Shown here: piece by piece, positions 35,619 through 42,940 of the stretch
Layout: each line of letters begins with the position of its first letter
How positions within the stretch are numbered: the first letter of the stretch is position 1
DNA from: Candidatus Avimuribaculum pullicola
GTDB lineage: Bacteria > Bacteroidota > Bacteroidia > Bacteroidales > Muribaculaceae
NCBI GenBank assembly: GCA_018716295.1
Contig: DVKC01000031.1
Location: forward strand, 1-42,940
DNA length: 42,940 bases
Direction: 5' to 3'
The notes under the pieces: generated by a model
Told to the model about the DNA's origin: nothing
The model's database searches: none
The model's input: only the letters and a program-made list of their open reading frames with translations
Made by a program: the position numbers and the translations under genes

Positions 35619-36552
35619 TTTCGAGTTGGGTTATAAAGTGTCGGCAAATGCGTTCATGCCTCCATATCATATATACAAGCATCAAGTTCAACACGGTGAG
35701 TTCAAATGCGAAGTATATCCACGGCATCTGCACGATAAGCGAAATGAAAAGCACGATGACGCGGGTGTTGAACGATAGCATGTTGGTGTATTTCATCAAT
35801 GGCTTGCTGCGGGCGCGGAATGCATCGCGGAACGCTTGTGGAATGTCGTCGCCAAAGCGTTCTTTCAATATCTTGCGCAACTGCTGCATGCGTGGGGTGA
35901 GCTTTTCCTGGTTGGCGGTGTACTGGCGGTAGAAGAATAGTGTAAACTTTGACCAGAAGTTGCGCCGCCACGACAATTGGCGCAACTTTTCGTCGAGTTG
36001 CGGGCAACTGTCGAGTTCACTGCCTTCTTTCCCTTTCAAGAAGTAAAGGTGGAACTGACGGTAATAGTCGGCACTTGCTGCTTGCTTGCCGTGGCACATT
36101 CCAGCGAGTATCGCCATTGTCCATATCATCCAAGGGTGTGGCATGAAGAATGCGCTCGTTTCGTTGATGCGGAAGCATATAGCGAAATATATTGCAACAA
36201 ACCAGAAGTCGCCGCTCAGCCCGTCGAGTATTCGCCCGAGGCGTGAGTATTGGTGCGTGAGGCGGGCCAGCTGGCCGTCGGCACTGTCGAAGCTGTTGGC
36301 CCATACAAGCAATACAATTCCTATGTAGTTGAGCCACAGCAAGTCGCCGTGGAAATAAAACAGCACACCTGCAGCCACCCCAAGGAAAATCGAGGCTATT
36401 GTTATGACATTAGGCGTGATTCCGAGTCGAGCCGCGAGCAATGCCCACATATAGCCGATAGGGCGGTAGAACATCAGGTCGAGGGTTTCCTCTGTGTCAA
36501 GCGATTTAAGCGAGTCCTTGTATTGTTGTTTTATCTGTGCAAATTTTCCCAT
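35605..36552 (-). CDS. CDP-alcohol phosphatidyltransferase, candidate phosphatidylinositol-phosphate synthase
   Basis: 315 aa integral membrane enzyme. The family signature is present at 89-115: Asp89-x2-Asp92-Gly93-x2-Ala96-Arg97-x8-Gly106-x3-Asp110. The last aspartate is Asp115 where the consensus puts it at 114 (DGLSGD), a one-residue shift. Hydrophobic helices lie at about 33-70, 73-88, 112-130 and 255-300. It would transfer a phosphatidyl group from CDP-diacylglycerol to inositol phosphate, or use a CDP-activated inositol made by the neighbouring nucleotidyltransferase. It is third in a string of closely spaced genes, 18 bases after the ATP-grasp gene. Confidence 0.82.
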   Translation of the reverse strand: MGKFAQIKQQYKDSLKSLDTEETLDLMFYRPIGYMWALLAARLGITPNVITIASIFLGVAAGVLFYFHGDLLWLNYIGIVLLVWANSFDSADGQLARLTHQYSRLGRILDGLSGDFWFVAIYFAICFRINETSAFFMPHPWMIWTMAILAGMCHGKQAASADYYRQFHLYFLKGKEGSELDSCPQLDEKLRQLSWRRNFWSKFTLFFYRQYTANQEKLTPRMQQLRKILKERFGDDIPQAFRDAFRARSKPLMKYTNMLSFNTRVIVLFISLIVQMPWIYFAFELTVLNLMLVYMIWRHERICRHFITQLENGTY

Positions 36553-36570
36553 TTATAATCAATTAGTTTC

Positions 36571-37437
36571 TTAGAATTTTTTCTTGATTTCGGCAATCAC
36601 GCATTTTGCGATGTGCGGAGCAGCTTCGGTGCGGCAAGGAGCGAAACTTGGCCAGTCGTTGAAGTCGATGATGCGTATTTCTCCCGTAGGTGAAACGATG
36701 CAGTCGCCGCCGTATATAAGCACGTTGAGTTCCTCGGCTGCTTGGTGGCACACATTTTTCAAGTAGTCTTTGTCAAATTCTATGCCTTGTGCTTTCCCAT
36801 TGATGGTTTCATAACCATATTTGCTGTGCCCGATATCCATCGGGTAGAACCAGTAGAAGAATGGAGTGCCATGCACACCGTAGAATTTCACAAGGTCGCC
36901 AACAAGGTGCTTGTTGATGACGGCGCGTTTTATGCCTCGGTAGAAGTATTCTTGCAGCACTTCTTGAGCTTCTTCGGGATGCCTGACGTAGCTCACGTCT
37001 TCCTTGTGCATGGCATGGAAGTCGCCACGTTTTATCCAGCAACTTTGGAAGCCGGCCTTTTTGAGTGCGGGTATTACAGCTTCGTCGGTGTTGACGATGA
37101 GGCTTTCGGGGTAGGGTATTCCGCTACCGAGCAGTATGCGTGTCATTCGCTCGCGGGTGCAGTTTTCAATTCCATACCCCGAGTTAATCACTAATTTGCC
37201 CTCGTTTTCGAGCCGTTGCAGCTTCTCGATCGAAGCCCGTTCCCTGCACATGTTCAATATCACTGGTTCGTGAATTTCGGTGGCGGCATTAAAGCGGTCT
37301 TCGCTGTAAATGTTTACGGCATAGCCGCGCTTGCGCAGGTGTTCGGCGGTAGCGTTGAATATGGCGGCATCGTTGCCGATGTGGTTGGGCGAGTATGCAC
37401 CGGCTCGCATTATGCCGGCAATTTCTAATTCGGCCAT
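36571..37437 (-). CDS. ATP-grasp family ligase of unknown substrate
   Basis: 288 aa. The C-terminal half has the ATP-grasp layout: a Lys in CWIKRGDFHAM, an adenine-binding stretch near AVINKHLVGDLVKFY, and the metal-binding end GGDCIVSPTGEIRIIDFNDWPSF with the D-x-N pair. The N-terminal part (HIGNDAAIFNATAEHLRKRGY) resembles the pre-ATP-grasp domain of RimK/glutathione-synthetase-like proteins. Such enzymes join a carboxylate to an amine or other nucleophile. It sits between a nucleotidyltransferase and a lipid-headgroup transferase, suggesting a headgroup or precursor modification, but no substrate can be named. Confidence 0.7.
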   Translation of the reverse strand: MAELEIAGIMRAGAYSPNHIGNDAAIFNATAEHLRKRGYAVNIYSEDRFNAATEIHEPVILNMCRERASIEKLQRLENEGKLVINSGYGIENCTRERMTRILLGSGIPYPESLIVNTDEAVIPALKKAGFQSCWIKRGDFHAMHKEDVSYVRHPEEAQEVLQEYFYRGIKRAVINKHLVGDLVKFYGVHGTPFFYWFYPMDIGHSKYGYETINGKAQGIEFDKDYLKNVCHQAAEELNVLIYGGDCIVSPTGEIRIIDFNDWPSFAPCRTEAAPHIAKCVIAEIKKKF

Positions 37438-37479
37438 TATGAATGTATTTATTTTAATGTGAGGTTTAAACTGGGTGGA

Positions 37480-38181
37480 TTAGCCGCGTATGAACTCTTC
37501 GGCAGTGGCAATGTCGCCGGCGTGGTCAACGTCGATAATCTTGTCGATAGCGTATGCTCGCAATTTAAGTCCGTCGGCGATTAGTGCGCGTTGGAAATTG
37601 CGCATTCTCGACATGCCATTTTCCATGCAATGCTCAAGTGTGCTTATTGCCTTGTGGTCGAGTGCATACACGCCGCCCGATATGTATTTTGCACCATCGA
37701 ATGCGGCATCGTGGAATCCGCGTACCCACATTTGGTCATCTACATCGACATACAGTGGTTTTTCATCGTCGATAAACGGGGTGACAGCCATCATGCCGTC
37801 GCAATCGTTGCCGGCAGCTTCGTATGCGGCGATGTAGCGGGCAAAATCTTGCTCCTTGAAAATTGTATCGACGGTGGTAAGGCAGAATTTGCCTTGCGGC
37901 ATTACGCGGCTTAGTTCATAGAAACTGTGCATCGAGCTTGGGGTTGACTTTACCACTATGTTTAGTGGAATGTCGAGTTTTACGGTGTCCAAGTATTCCT
38001 TGACCTCGGTCATTTCTTGGTTTACTATAATGCTGATGCTCTGTGCGTTGCATTGAGTGAAAATCCTCATCAGGCGGCCTATCATAGGTTCGCCGTTCAA
38101 TCCCACTAATGGTTTTGGCCTTTTCACCCCTTCTTGTGCCAGGCGTGAACCTTCGCCGGCGGCTATTATTGCGTAATTCAT
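37480..38181 (-). CDS. MobA/GlmU-like NTP transferase, possibly inositol-phosphate cytidylyltransferase
   Basis: 233 aa. The N-terminal nucleotidyltransferase motif AAGEGSRL...KRPKPLV is followed by a metal site, TVDTIF (in the position of the usual LxxD), and a late Asp in IIDVDHAGD. It transfers a nucleotide to a sugar or polyol phosphate. In this operon, a CTP:inositol-phosphate cytidylyltransferase would fit, as in archaeal-type inositol-lipid synthesis. The sugar-phosphate substrate is not readable from sequence. It lies 19 bases after pdxA and 42 before the ATP-grasp gene. Confidence 0.7.
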   Translation of the reverse strand: MNYAIIAAGEGSRLAQEGVKRPKPLVGLNGEPMIGRLMRIFTQCNAQSISIIVNQEMTEVKEYLDTVKLDIPLNIVVKSTPSSMHSFYELSRVMPQGKFCLTTVDTIFKEQDFARYIAAYEAAGNDCDGMMAVTPFIDDEKPLYVDVDDQMWVRGFHDAAFDGAKYISGGVYALDHKAISTLEHCMENGMSRMRNFQRALIADGLKLRAYAIDKIIDVDHAGDIATAEEFIRG

Positions 38182-38200
38182 TGCAGATATGAGTTTTTAA

Positions 38201-39334
38201 TTATACGTTAACAACAGCTGTAGTGGCCTCGTCATCGTCATCATCTTTGCTCAAGTCGAGTACTACATTGTCGTTGCTCTTGTCGAAATATTGCTTGCGC
38301 AGCGGGTTGGCGTGGATTTCGGCGTAGGTGGTGCGGTTGCGGTATATGTCGATTGCAGCGTATATGGCAGCGAGCATCGAGGCTGGGCTTGCCACGCCTT
38401 TCCCGGCAATGTCGTAACCTGTTCCATGGTCGGGCGATGTGCGCACAAAAGGCAGCCCTGCCGTGAAGTTTACGCCGCTGTCCATGTCGAGTGTCTTGAA
38501 TGGTGCCAATCCCTGATCGTGGTACATTGCCAGCACGCCGTCAAACTTGGTGTAGCTTCCGTTGCCGAAGAAGCCATCGGCGGCGTATGGACCGAAGCAG
38601 CATATTTTCTTTTCGTTGTAGGCTTCTTCGATGGCGGGGGTTATGATTTCTTTTTCTTCGTTTCCGAGCAATCCGTGGTCGCCCGAGTGTGGGTTGAGGG
38701 CCAGCACGGCGATTCGTGGGTATTCGATGGCAAAGTCTTGCTTCAACGACTGGTTCAGCACTTCAATTTTTGAGATTATTTTTTCTTTTGTTATGGCACT
38801 TGCTATCTGTGAAACTGGCAAGTGGGTGGTGACGAGTGCCACACGCATACGGTCGTTGAAGAGTACCATAAGCGAACTTGCACCATCGCCAATCGATGAT
38901 TCGAGATACTCAGTATGTCCCGGGAAGTGGAATGTGTCGCTCTGGATGTTGTTCTTGTCGATAGGCGCTGTGACCAATACATCGATCGCGCCGTTGCGCA
39001 AGTCGGCCACGGCACATTCAAGCGAAGTGAAAGCTGCTCGTCCGGCAGCTTCGCTGGCTACACCAAGTTCTACTTTCAAGTCGTCGAGATTGAGTTCCAC
39101 CATGTTGCACACGCCGTCGCGCGCCTGTATGGCGTTGTTGATGCTGTTGAACTGCACAGGTTGCAACCCGCATGCTTTGCGGTGGAATGCAGCCACTTTT
39201 GATGACCCGTAAACCACCGGGGTGAATAATTCCAGAACCATTGGGTCGGCGAGGGCTTTTAATATTACCTCATACCCAATTCCGTTGGTATCCCCTTGGG
39301 TGATGCCAACTCTTATTTTTTTTTCATTAGCCAT
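38201..39334 (-). CDS. pdxA: 4-Hydroxythreonine-4-phosphate dehydrogenase
   Basis: 377 aa, slightly long through an acidic tail (KDDDDDEATTAV). An NAD-dependent step of the pyridoxal phosphate pathway. Typical blocks are GITQGDTNGIGYEVI, TAPIDKNNIQ, HTEYLESS, TTHLPVSQIASAIT, LNPHSGDHGLLGNEE and MYHDQGLAPFK, with the metal-binding histidines. It is the first gene of the five-gene minus-strand operon ending with the HAD phosphatase. Its presence there looks like co-transcription rather than a shared pathway. Confidence 0.95.
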   Translation of the reverse strand: MANEKKIRVGITQGDTNGIGYEVILKALADPMVLELFTPVVYGSSKVAAFHRKACGLQPVQFNSINNAIQARDGVCNMVELNLDDLKVELGVASEAAGRAAFTSLECAVADLRNGAIDVLVTAPIDKNNIQSDTFHFPGHTEYLESSIGDGASSLMVLFNDRMRVALVTTHLPVSQIASAITKEKIISKIEVLNQSLKQDFAIEYPRIAVLALNPHSGDHGLLGNEEKEIITPAIEEAYNEKKICCFGPYAADGFFGNGSYTKFDGVLAMYHDQGLAPFKTLDMDSGVNFTAGLPFVRTSPDHGTGYDIAGKGVASPASMLAAIYAAIDIYRNRTTYAEIHANPLRKQYFDKSNDNVVLDLSKDDDDDEATTAVVNV

Positions 39335-39495
39335 TGTTAATCAATATGTTGTATGTAAGATGCGTGGCCATTGCATATAGCAACTGCAAAATAGTGCGCT
39401 AAATTACACATTTTTTTTGACACAAGCGAGTTAAAACCGTAATCGGGGTTAACAATGCCGTAGAATGTATAACATAACATATTGCCCAAAAGTGG

Positions 39496-39503
39496 TAATT
39501 TTG
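39496..39503 (+). promoter_or_regulatory. -7 element for the acetyltransferase gene
   Basis: TAATTTTG, a perfect TAnnTTTG, about 26 bases before the ATG at 39529. No -33 at standard spacing. Confidence 0.4.
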
Positions 39504-39528
39504 TATTGAGAAAACAACATTAGTAAAC

Positions 39529-40089
39529 ATGACTATAGAAGAATTCAAAGAGCGAGTAAAAACACGCCAGGCACTTAACACCGAGGAAATATTGCGCTTC
39601 ATGGACGAGATGAGTGATGAGGCGCGGCGTATAACCTTCAAACTTAATTCGGCTTATTATGCACCCGATGAGGTACGCCAGCTGCTTTCGCAGCTTTTCG
39701 GTTACCGTGTGCCCGATTCGTTCAGGGTATTTCCTCCATTTTACACCGATTTCGGCAAGAATATCACCGTAGGTGAAGGGGTGTTTGTAAATGCGTGTTG
39801 TCACTTTCAGGATCATGGTGGGGTGACACTTGGCGATGGTTGCCAGATAGGACATAATGTGGTGTTTGCCACGCTTAACCATGGCTTTTCGCCCGAAGAC
39901 CGCCGCAACACCTATCCAGCGCCAATCACGCTCGGCCGCAATGTGTGGGTCGGGTCTAATTCCACAATTCTTGCGGGCGTAACCATAGGCGACAATGCCA
40001 TTGTGGCAGCTGGAGCCGTGGTAACGCACGATGTGGCTCCAGGCACTGTAGTAGGTGGAGTCCCTGCCCGTTTCATCAAGCGTATATAG
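39529..40089 (+). CDS. Maltose/galactoside O-acetyltransferase-like hexapeptide-repeat enzyme
   Basis: 186 aa. An N-terminal helical mac-type domain (about 1-60) is followed by a left-handed beta-helix of hexapeptide repeats: ITVGEGVFVNACCHF, VTLGDGCQIGHNVVFATLNHG (with the catalytic-type His), ITLGRNVWVGSNSTILAGVTIGDNAIVAAGAVVTHDV, ending in GVPARFIKRI. It acetylates a sugar or related small molecule from acetyl-CoA. It is a single gene, divergent from pdxA and convergent with trmD, with no clue to its substrate. Confidence 0.88.
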   Translation: MTIEEFKERVKTRQALNTEEILRFMDEMSDEARRITFKLNSAYYAPDEVRQLLSQLFGYRVPDSFRVFPPFYTDFGKNITVGEGVFVNACCHFQDHGGVTLGDGCQIGHNVVFATLNHGFSPEDRRNTYPAPITLGRNVWVGSNSTILAGVTIGDNAIVAAGAVVTHDVAPGTVVGGVPARFIKRI

Positions 40090-40158
40090 CCTGTTTGCGG
40101 GCTTGTTATGGTTTTTGTATTGCCGCTAATTCGGTGGATTGGTATGACGCAATGTGTT

Positions 40159-40836
40159 TTAATCGTCGAGCAAGTGCGGGCGCAACTGGCGGGTGCGCTG
40201 TAGCGACATTTCGTGCTTCCATTCATTGATTTTGGCTTCGTGGCCTGAAAGCAGGATTTCGGGTACTTGCCAGCCTTTGTATTCGGCAGGGCGTGTATAT
40301 ACGGGAGGAGCCAAAAGCCCGTCCTGGAACGAGTCGCTCAAGGCCGACTGCTCATCGCCGATTGCACCAGGGATGAGCCTCACCACGGCATCGGCAATCA
40401 CTGCGGCAGGAATTTCGCCGCCAGTCAGCACATAGTCGCCGATGCTTATCTCCATCGTCACCAGGTGCTCACGTATGCGGTAATCTATGCCCTTGTAATG
40501 TCCGCACAAGATGATGATATTCTGCAGCAACGACAGTTGGTTGGCTATAGGTTGCGAAAACTGCACCCCGTCGGGTGACGTGTATATCACCTCGTCATAT
40601 TGGCGTTGTGCTTTCAATGCCGATATGCAATTGTCAACAGGCTCGATTTTCATCACCATGCCGGCTTCACCTCCGAATGGGTAATCGTCAACACGGCGAT
40701 GCTTGTCGTTGGTATGATCGCGCAGGTTGTGTACTACTATCTGTGCCAAGCCCTTGTCTTGAGCGCGTTTCAATATCGAACATCCCAGTGGCGATTCAAG
40801 CATCTCGGGCAATACGGTAATAATATCTATCCTCAT
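40159..40836 (-). CDS. trmD: tRNA (guanine-37-N1)-methyltransferase
   Basis: 225 aa. A SPOUT-class enzyme that methylates G37 next to the anticodon and prevents frameshifting. Motifs are [46 protein letters not shown] and the trefoil-knot loop [14 protein letters not shown]. It lies between an acetyltransferase and adk rather than in the rpsP-rimM-trmD-rplS order of many bacteria. Confidence 0.96.
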   Translation of the reverse strand: MRIDIITVLPEMLESPLGCSILKRAQDKGLAQIVVHNLRDHTNDKHRRVDDYPFGGEAGMVMKIEPVDNCISALKAQRQYDEVIYTSPDGVQFSQPIANQLSLLQNIIILCGHYKGIDYRIREHLVTMEISIGDYVLTGGEIPAAVIADAVVRLIPGAIGDEQSALSDSFQDGLLAPPVYTRPAEYKGWQVPEILLSGHEAKINEWKHEMSLQRTRQLRPHLLDD

Positions 40837-40856
40837 TTCTTGTAACAGTGAAAAAT

Positions 40857-40905
40857 TGTGTCAAAATGCCCACATACTCACATTGCATAGGGGCATTTTG
40901 ACACA
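40857..40905 (-). terminator. Terminator of hpt-adk
   Basis: A perfect 15-bp stem, TGTGTCAAAATGCCC (40857-40871) with GGGCATTTTGACACA (40891-40905), 19-base loop. On the minus strand it is followed by ATTTTTC, fitting termination after adk. Confidence 0.75.
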
Positions 40906-40932
40906 CTATGTTGCCTTTATCAATGTTGTTGA

Positions 40933-41514
40933 TTATTTGCGGCAGTTGTCAATTGCGTTTTTAATATCCTCAAAAATCTTTTCAATTGAGCCCAAGCCGT
41001 TTATGGCGGCATATATGCCTTCCTCGATGTAATGGTCGCGCAACGGGCTTGTCTGGTTGTGGTAAACATCAAGCCGTTTCTTGATTGTTTCAAGGTTGTC
41101 GTCGCTGCGTCCCGACTCTTTGCCGCGTTTGAGCAAACGGTCGATGAGTTCTGCTTCGGGAACGTCAAGCCCTATCACAATGTCAACTTTCGAGCCTCGG
41201 CGTGCGAGCATATCTTTCAATGCTTTTGCTTGTTCGGTTGTACGAGGGAAACCATCGAAAATCACACCGAGTTTCTCTTTCTCGGGATTTTCATCAAGCA
41301 CCATTTCAAGTATGCTGATCATCAAGTCATCGGGAATCAATTTCCCGTCATTGATATATGTGGCAGCAATTTTGCCAAGTTCAGTACCACGCTTCATGTG
41401 GTCACGCAGCACATCTCCTGTTGAAATATGGAAAAGTCCATAATGCTTAATAAGATTGTCACTTTGTGTACCCTTGCCCGACCCAGGGGCTCCGAAAATT
41501 ACTATATTATACAT
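40933..41514 (-). CDS. adk: Adenylate kinase (short form)
   Basis: 193 aa from the ATG at 41514; the N-terminal P-loop FGAPGSGKGTQ begins right after it. Other signatures are HISTGDVLRDH, DGFPRTTEQA and a short LID region (RGKESGRSDDNLE) without zinc cysteines. It interconverts AMP, ADP and ATP. A reading frame from 41616 would add 34 residues that overlap hpt and lack any family similarity, so it is rejected as the start. It lies 31 bases after hpt, in a two-gene purine operon. Confidence 0.96.
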   Translation of the reverse strand: MYNIVIFGAPGSGKGTQSDNLIKHYGLFHISTGDVLRDHMKRGTELGKIAATYINDGKLIPDDLMISILEMVLDENPEKEKLGVIFDGFPRTTEQAKALKDMLARRGSKVDIVIGLDVPEAELIDRLLKRGKESGRSDDNLETIKKRLDVYHNQTSPLRDHYIEEGIYAAINGLGSIEKIFEDIKNAIDNCRK

Positions 41515-41545
41515 TTTGCTGGTATTAAGAGGATTATATAAAAAA

Positions 41546-42094
41546 CTATTTTTTGTCTTCACATATAACATATATATCTTGTAGGTTGCGTGCTTGGCCG
41601 TCAATGTCAAGCCCATAGCCTATAATGAACTTTGGGGGAATGCTAAATCCGATATAATCGGGACGCACGCCTGTCTGCAACGAATCGGGCTTAAACAGCA
41701 ATGATGCTATTTTCACTTCTTTGGGATTCTTCTTGGCTAAATCTTCCATTAACTGTTGGGCTGTGATGCCTGTGTCAACGATGTCTTCCACTACTATCAC
41801 AGTGCGGCCCTCAATTTCTTCATCAAGCCCCATAATTTGCTTTGCAGCCCCTGTGGTCGATGTACCAGAATAAGATTTGAAACGTATAAACGTTATTTCC
41901 GAATCTTTTATGCCACATTCGCGAAACAAATCCACAGCAAAAATTGCCGCACCTTTCAACACGCACAGAAACATAGGGTTGGCATTGCCATAATCGCGTC
42001 TGATTTCCTCGGCAACACGTTTCACTTGCAGTGCAATCTCATCTCGTGTTAAGTATGGCTCAAATGTGAGGCCATTATATGTAACCTTGTCCAT
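41546..42094 (-). CDS. hpt: Hypoxanthine phosphoribosyltransferase
   Basis: 182 aa purine-salvage enzyme making IMP or GMP from hypoxanthine or guanine and PRPP. The PRPP loop is VIVVEDIVDTGITAQQL; FLCVLKGAAIFAVDL and the aromatic PDYIGFSIPPKFIIGYGLD segment match the family. First gene of the hpt-adk operon. Confidence 0.95.
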   Translation of the reverse strand: MDKVTYNGLTFEPYLTRDEIALQVKRVAEEIRRDYGNANPMFLCVLKGAAIFAVDLFRECGIKDSEITFIRFKSYSGTSTTGAAKQIMGLDEEIEGRTVIVVEDIVDTGITAQQLMEDLAKKNPKEVKIASLLFKPDSLQTGVRPDYIGFSIPPKFIIGYGLDIDGQARNLQDIYVICEDKK

Positions 42095-42116
42095 AAACCA
42101 AAAGGGTAATTTTTTA

Positions 42117-42147
42117 CAAAAATACTAATTTCCTTTTACAGAAACAA
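42117..42147 (-). promoter_or_regulatory. Promoter for hpt-adk
   Basis: Minus-strand TTG (42147-42145), 20-base spacer, TATTTTTG (42124-42117). The start would be near 42111, about 17 bases before hpt. Confidence 0.6.
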
Positions 42148-42191
42148 CATATTTCTTGGCTTGCTGTAAGTTTGTGGCAGCGTAAAGTTTG

Positions 42192-42940
42192 CTATTCAAT
42201 TACTTTCCAGTCGTTGATTGTGCCGGTTTGCGATGAGAAACTTGCACCTATCTTGTACAGTTTCCTGCTGTCGGTGGCGTATGGGCGGGCATATCCTTTC
42301 TCTTCGATTTGTCGCAATGCTTCATCGGCAGTGCCGTCGAGCTTGAACTCGAAGATATAAACATAGCCTGGAGTTTCAACGATGCAATCTACTCGTCCCT
42401 CACTTTGCTGCTTCTCGGTGTAAACCGTGTAAACGCTCACCAAGCGGAATATGAGGTAGAATGTGTAGTGGAAATACCGCTCACGCTCGCGCTCGTTCTC
42501 TTTGCGCCGCATGGTGTAGGGTATGTCGGCGAGGAATGAGGTGAACAGTTTGCGCAGCCGCTCGCAATCACCGCGCCGCATGGCTGCAGACATTTCACGA
42601 GCGACATTGCCAACTTCCTGCTTTGGTTTAAGGTAGTCAGATGCCGCGAGCGATATAAATCCCTTTTTCACTTCATTATTTGGAAAATCAAGCAGGAATG
42701 TTCGGAAATCACGGTCATAGTCCTTGATGGTGAGGTAACCACTCTGGTAAATCATCGGCAACGGCTTCTCCACTGTGGCTTTGTAGTCGATGAACTCCTG
42801 CGGGTCATAATACTTGCCTGTCATTTCATCAAGGTTCTCATCGGTGTGTGCCAGCAGCCTTATCAAGTAGGTCGGTGTGCCGCTGCTGAACCAGTAGTCG
42901 CGGACATCTTGCGATGCAAAAGCGTTCAACAGGCTGAAAG
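42192..42940 (-). CDS. C-terminal part of an AAA-ATPase-like / PD-(D/E)XK nuclease family protein (partial)
   Basis: At least 249 codons are present; the 5' end lies beyond the window and the frame is open to the edge. The segment FSLLNAF...DYWFSSGTPTYLIRLL is typical of the middle of multi-copy Bacteroidales proteins with an N-terminal AAA-ATPase-like domain. The C-terminal end has the PD-(D/E)XK pattern: GRVDCIVETPGYVYIFEFKLDG with E-x-K as the metal-site pair, then EALRQIEEKGYARPY. The biological role of this family is not known to me. It has no tie to the neighbouring purine genes. Confidence 0.8.
   Translation of the reverse strand, partial: FSLLNAFASQDVRDYWFSSGTPTYLIRLLAHTDENLDEMTGKYYDPQEFIDYKATVEKPLPMIYQSGYLTIKDYDRDFRTFLLDFPNNEVKKGFISLAASDYLKPKQEVGNVAREMSAAMRRGDCERLRKLFTSFLADIPYTMRRKENERERERYFHYTFYLIFRLVSVYTVYTEKQQSEGRVDCIVETPGYVYIFEFKLDGTADEALRQIEEKGYARPYATDSRKLYKIGASFSSQTGTINDWKVIE

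Noticed and set aside
41515..41616. N-terminal extension of adenylate kinase
   Set aside because: It overlaps the hpt coding region and precedes the conserved start of the family by 34 unrelated residues.

Overview
The window is chromosomal DNA from a member of the order Bacteroidales. The signs are the SusC/SusD outer-membrane pair, a SusR-like membrane regulator, and promoters of the Bacteroidetes type (TTTG or TTG, about 19-22 bases, then TAnnTTTG) in front of many genes, with few strong Shine-Dalgarno sites. Gene style and the abundance of kinase/formylglycine-enzyme-like fusions suggest Muribaculaceae or Prevotellaceae, but the family cannot be fixed from this sequence alone.

Layout. 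(1) 1-3280: a transmembrane Ser/Thr kinase with an extracytoplasmic FGE/C-lectin-like domain, set between two long palindromic repeats. (2) 3281-6526, minus: a secreted tricorn-like S41 protease. (3) 6724-19020: a starch/alpha-glucan utilisation locus, with a possible small RNA, a SusR-like regulator, SusC, SusD, a lipoprotein with three CBM26-like repeats, a GH13 amylase lipoprotein and a GH97 glucosidase, closed by a strong terminator. (4) 19172-24695, minus: a candidate small RNA, secDF, and a biotin-dependent carboxyltransferase. (5) 25044-28225: tRNA-Arg, panC-panD and ffh. (6) 28293-33253: a repeat-rich stretch with a small lipoprotein, pfkA and a second kinase-FGE protein. (7) 33349-39334, minus: myo-inositol-phosphate synthase, then a pdxA-led operon with a nucleotidyltransferase, an ATP-grasp enzyme, a CDP-alcohol phosphatidyltransferase and a HAD phosphatase. 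This content points to inositol-lipid synthesis. (8) 39529-42940: a hexapeptide acetyltransferase, trmD, hpt-adk, and the C-terminal part of an AAA-ATPase/PD-(D/E)XK protein running off the window.

Most unusual signals. The two kinase-FGE genes are nearly identical for about 50 bases, then diverge sharply over about 23 codons exactly where diversity-generating retroelements rewrite C-lectin folds. They become alike again through the stop codon into the non-coding 3' flank, where each has a GC hairpin starting 12 bases after the stop. No reverse transcriptase or template repeat is in the window, so a retroelement acting in trans is a hypothesis. Around these genes lie two families of intergenic palindromes: a nested 'Russian-doll' family of about 136-450 bases (five copies) and a 27-base family (nine copies, three in a 63-base tandem array). 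Two possible orphan small RNAs, each with its own promoter and terminator, lie at 6760-6896 and 19347-19176.
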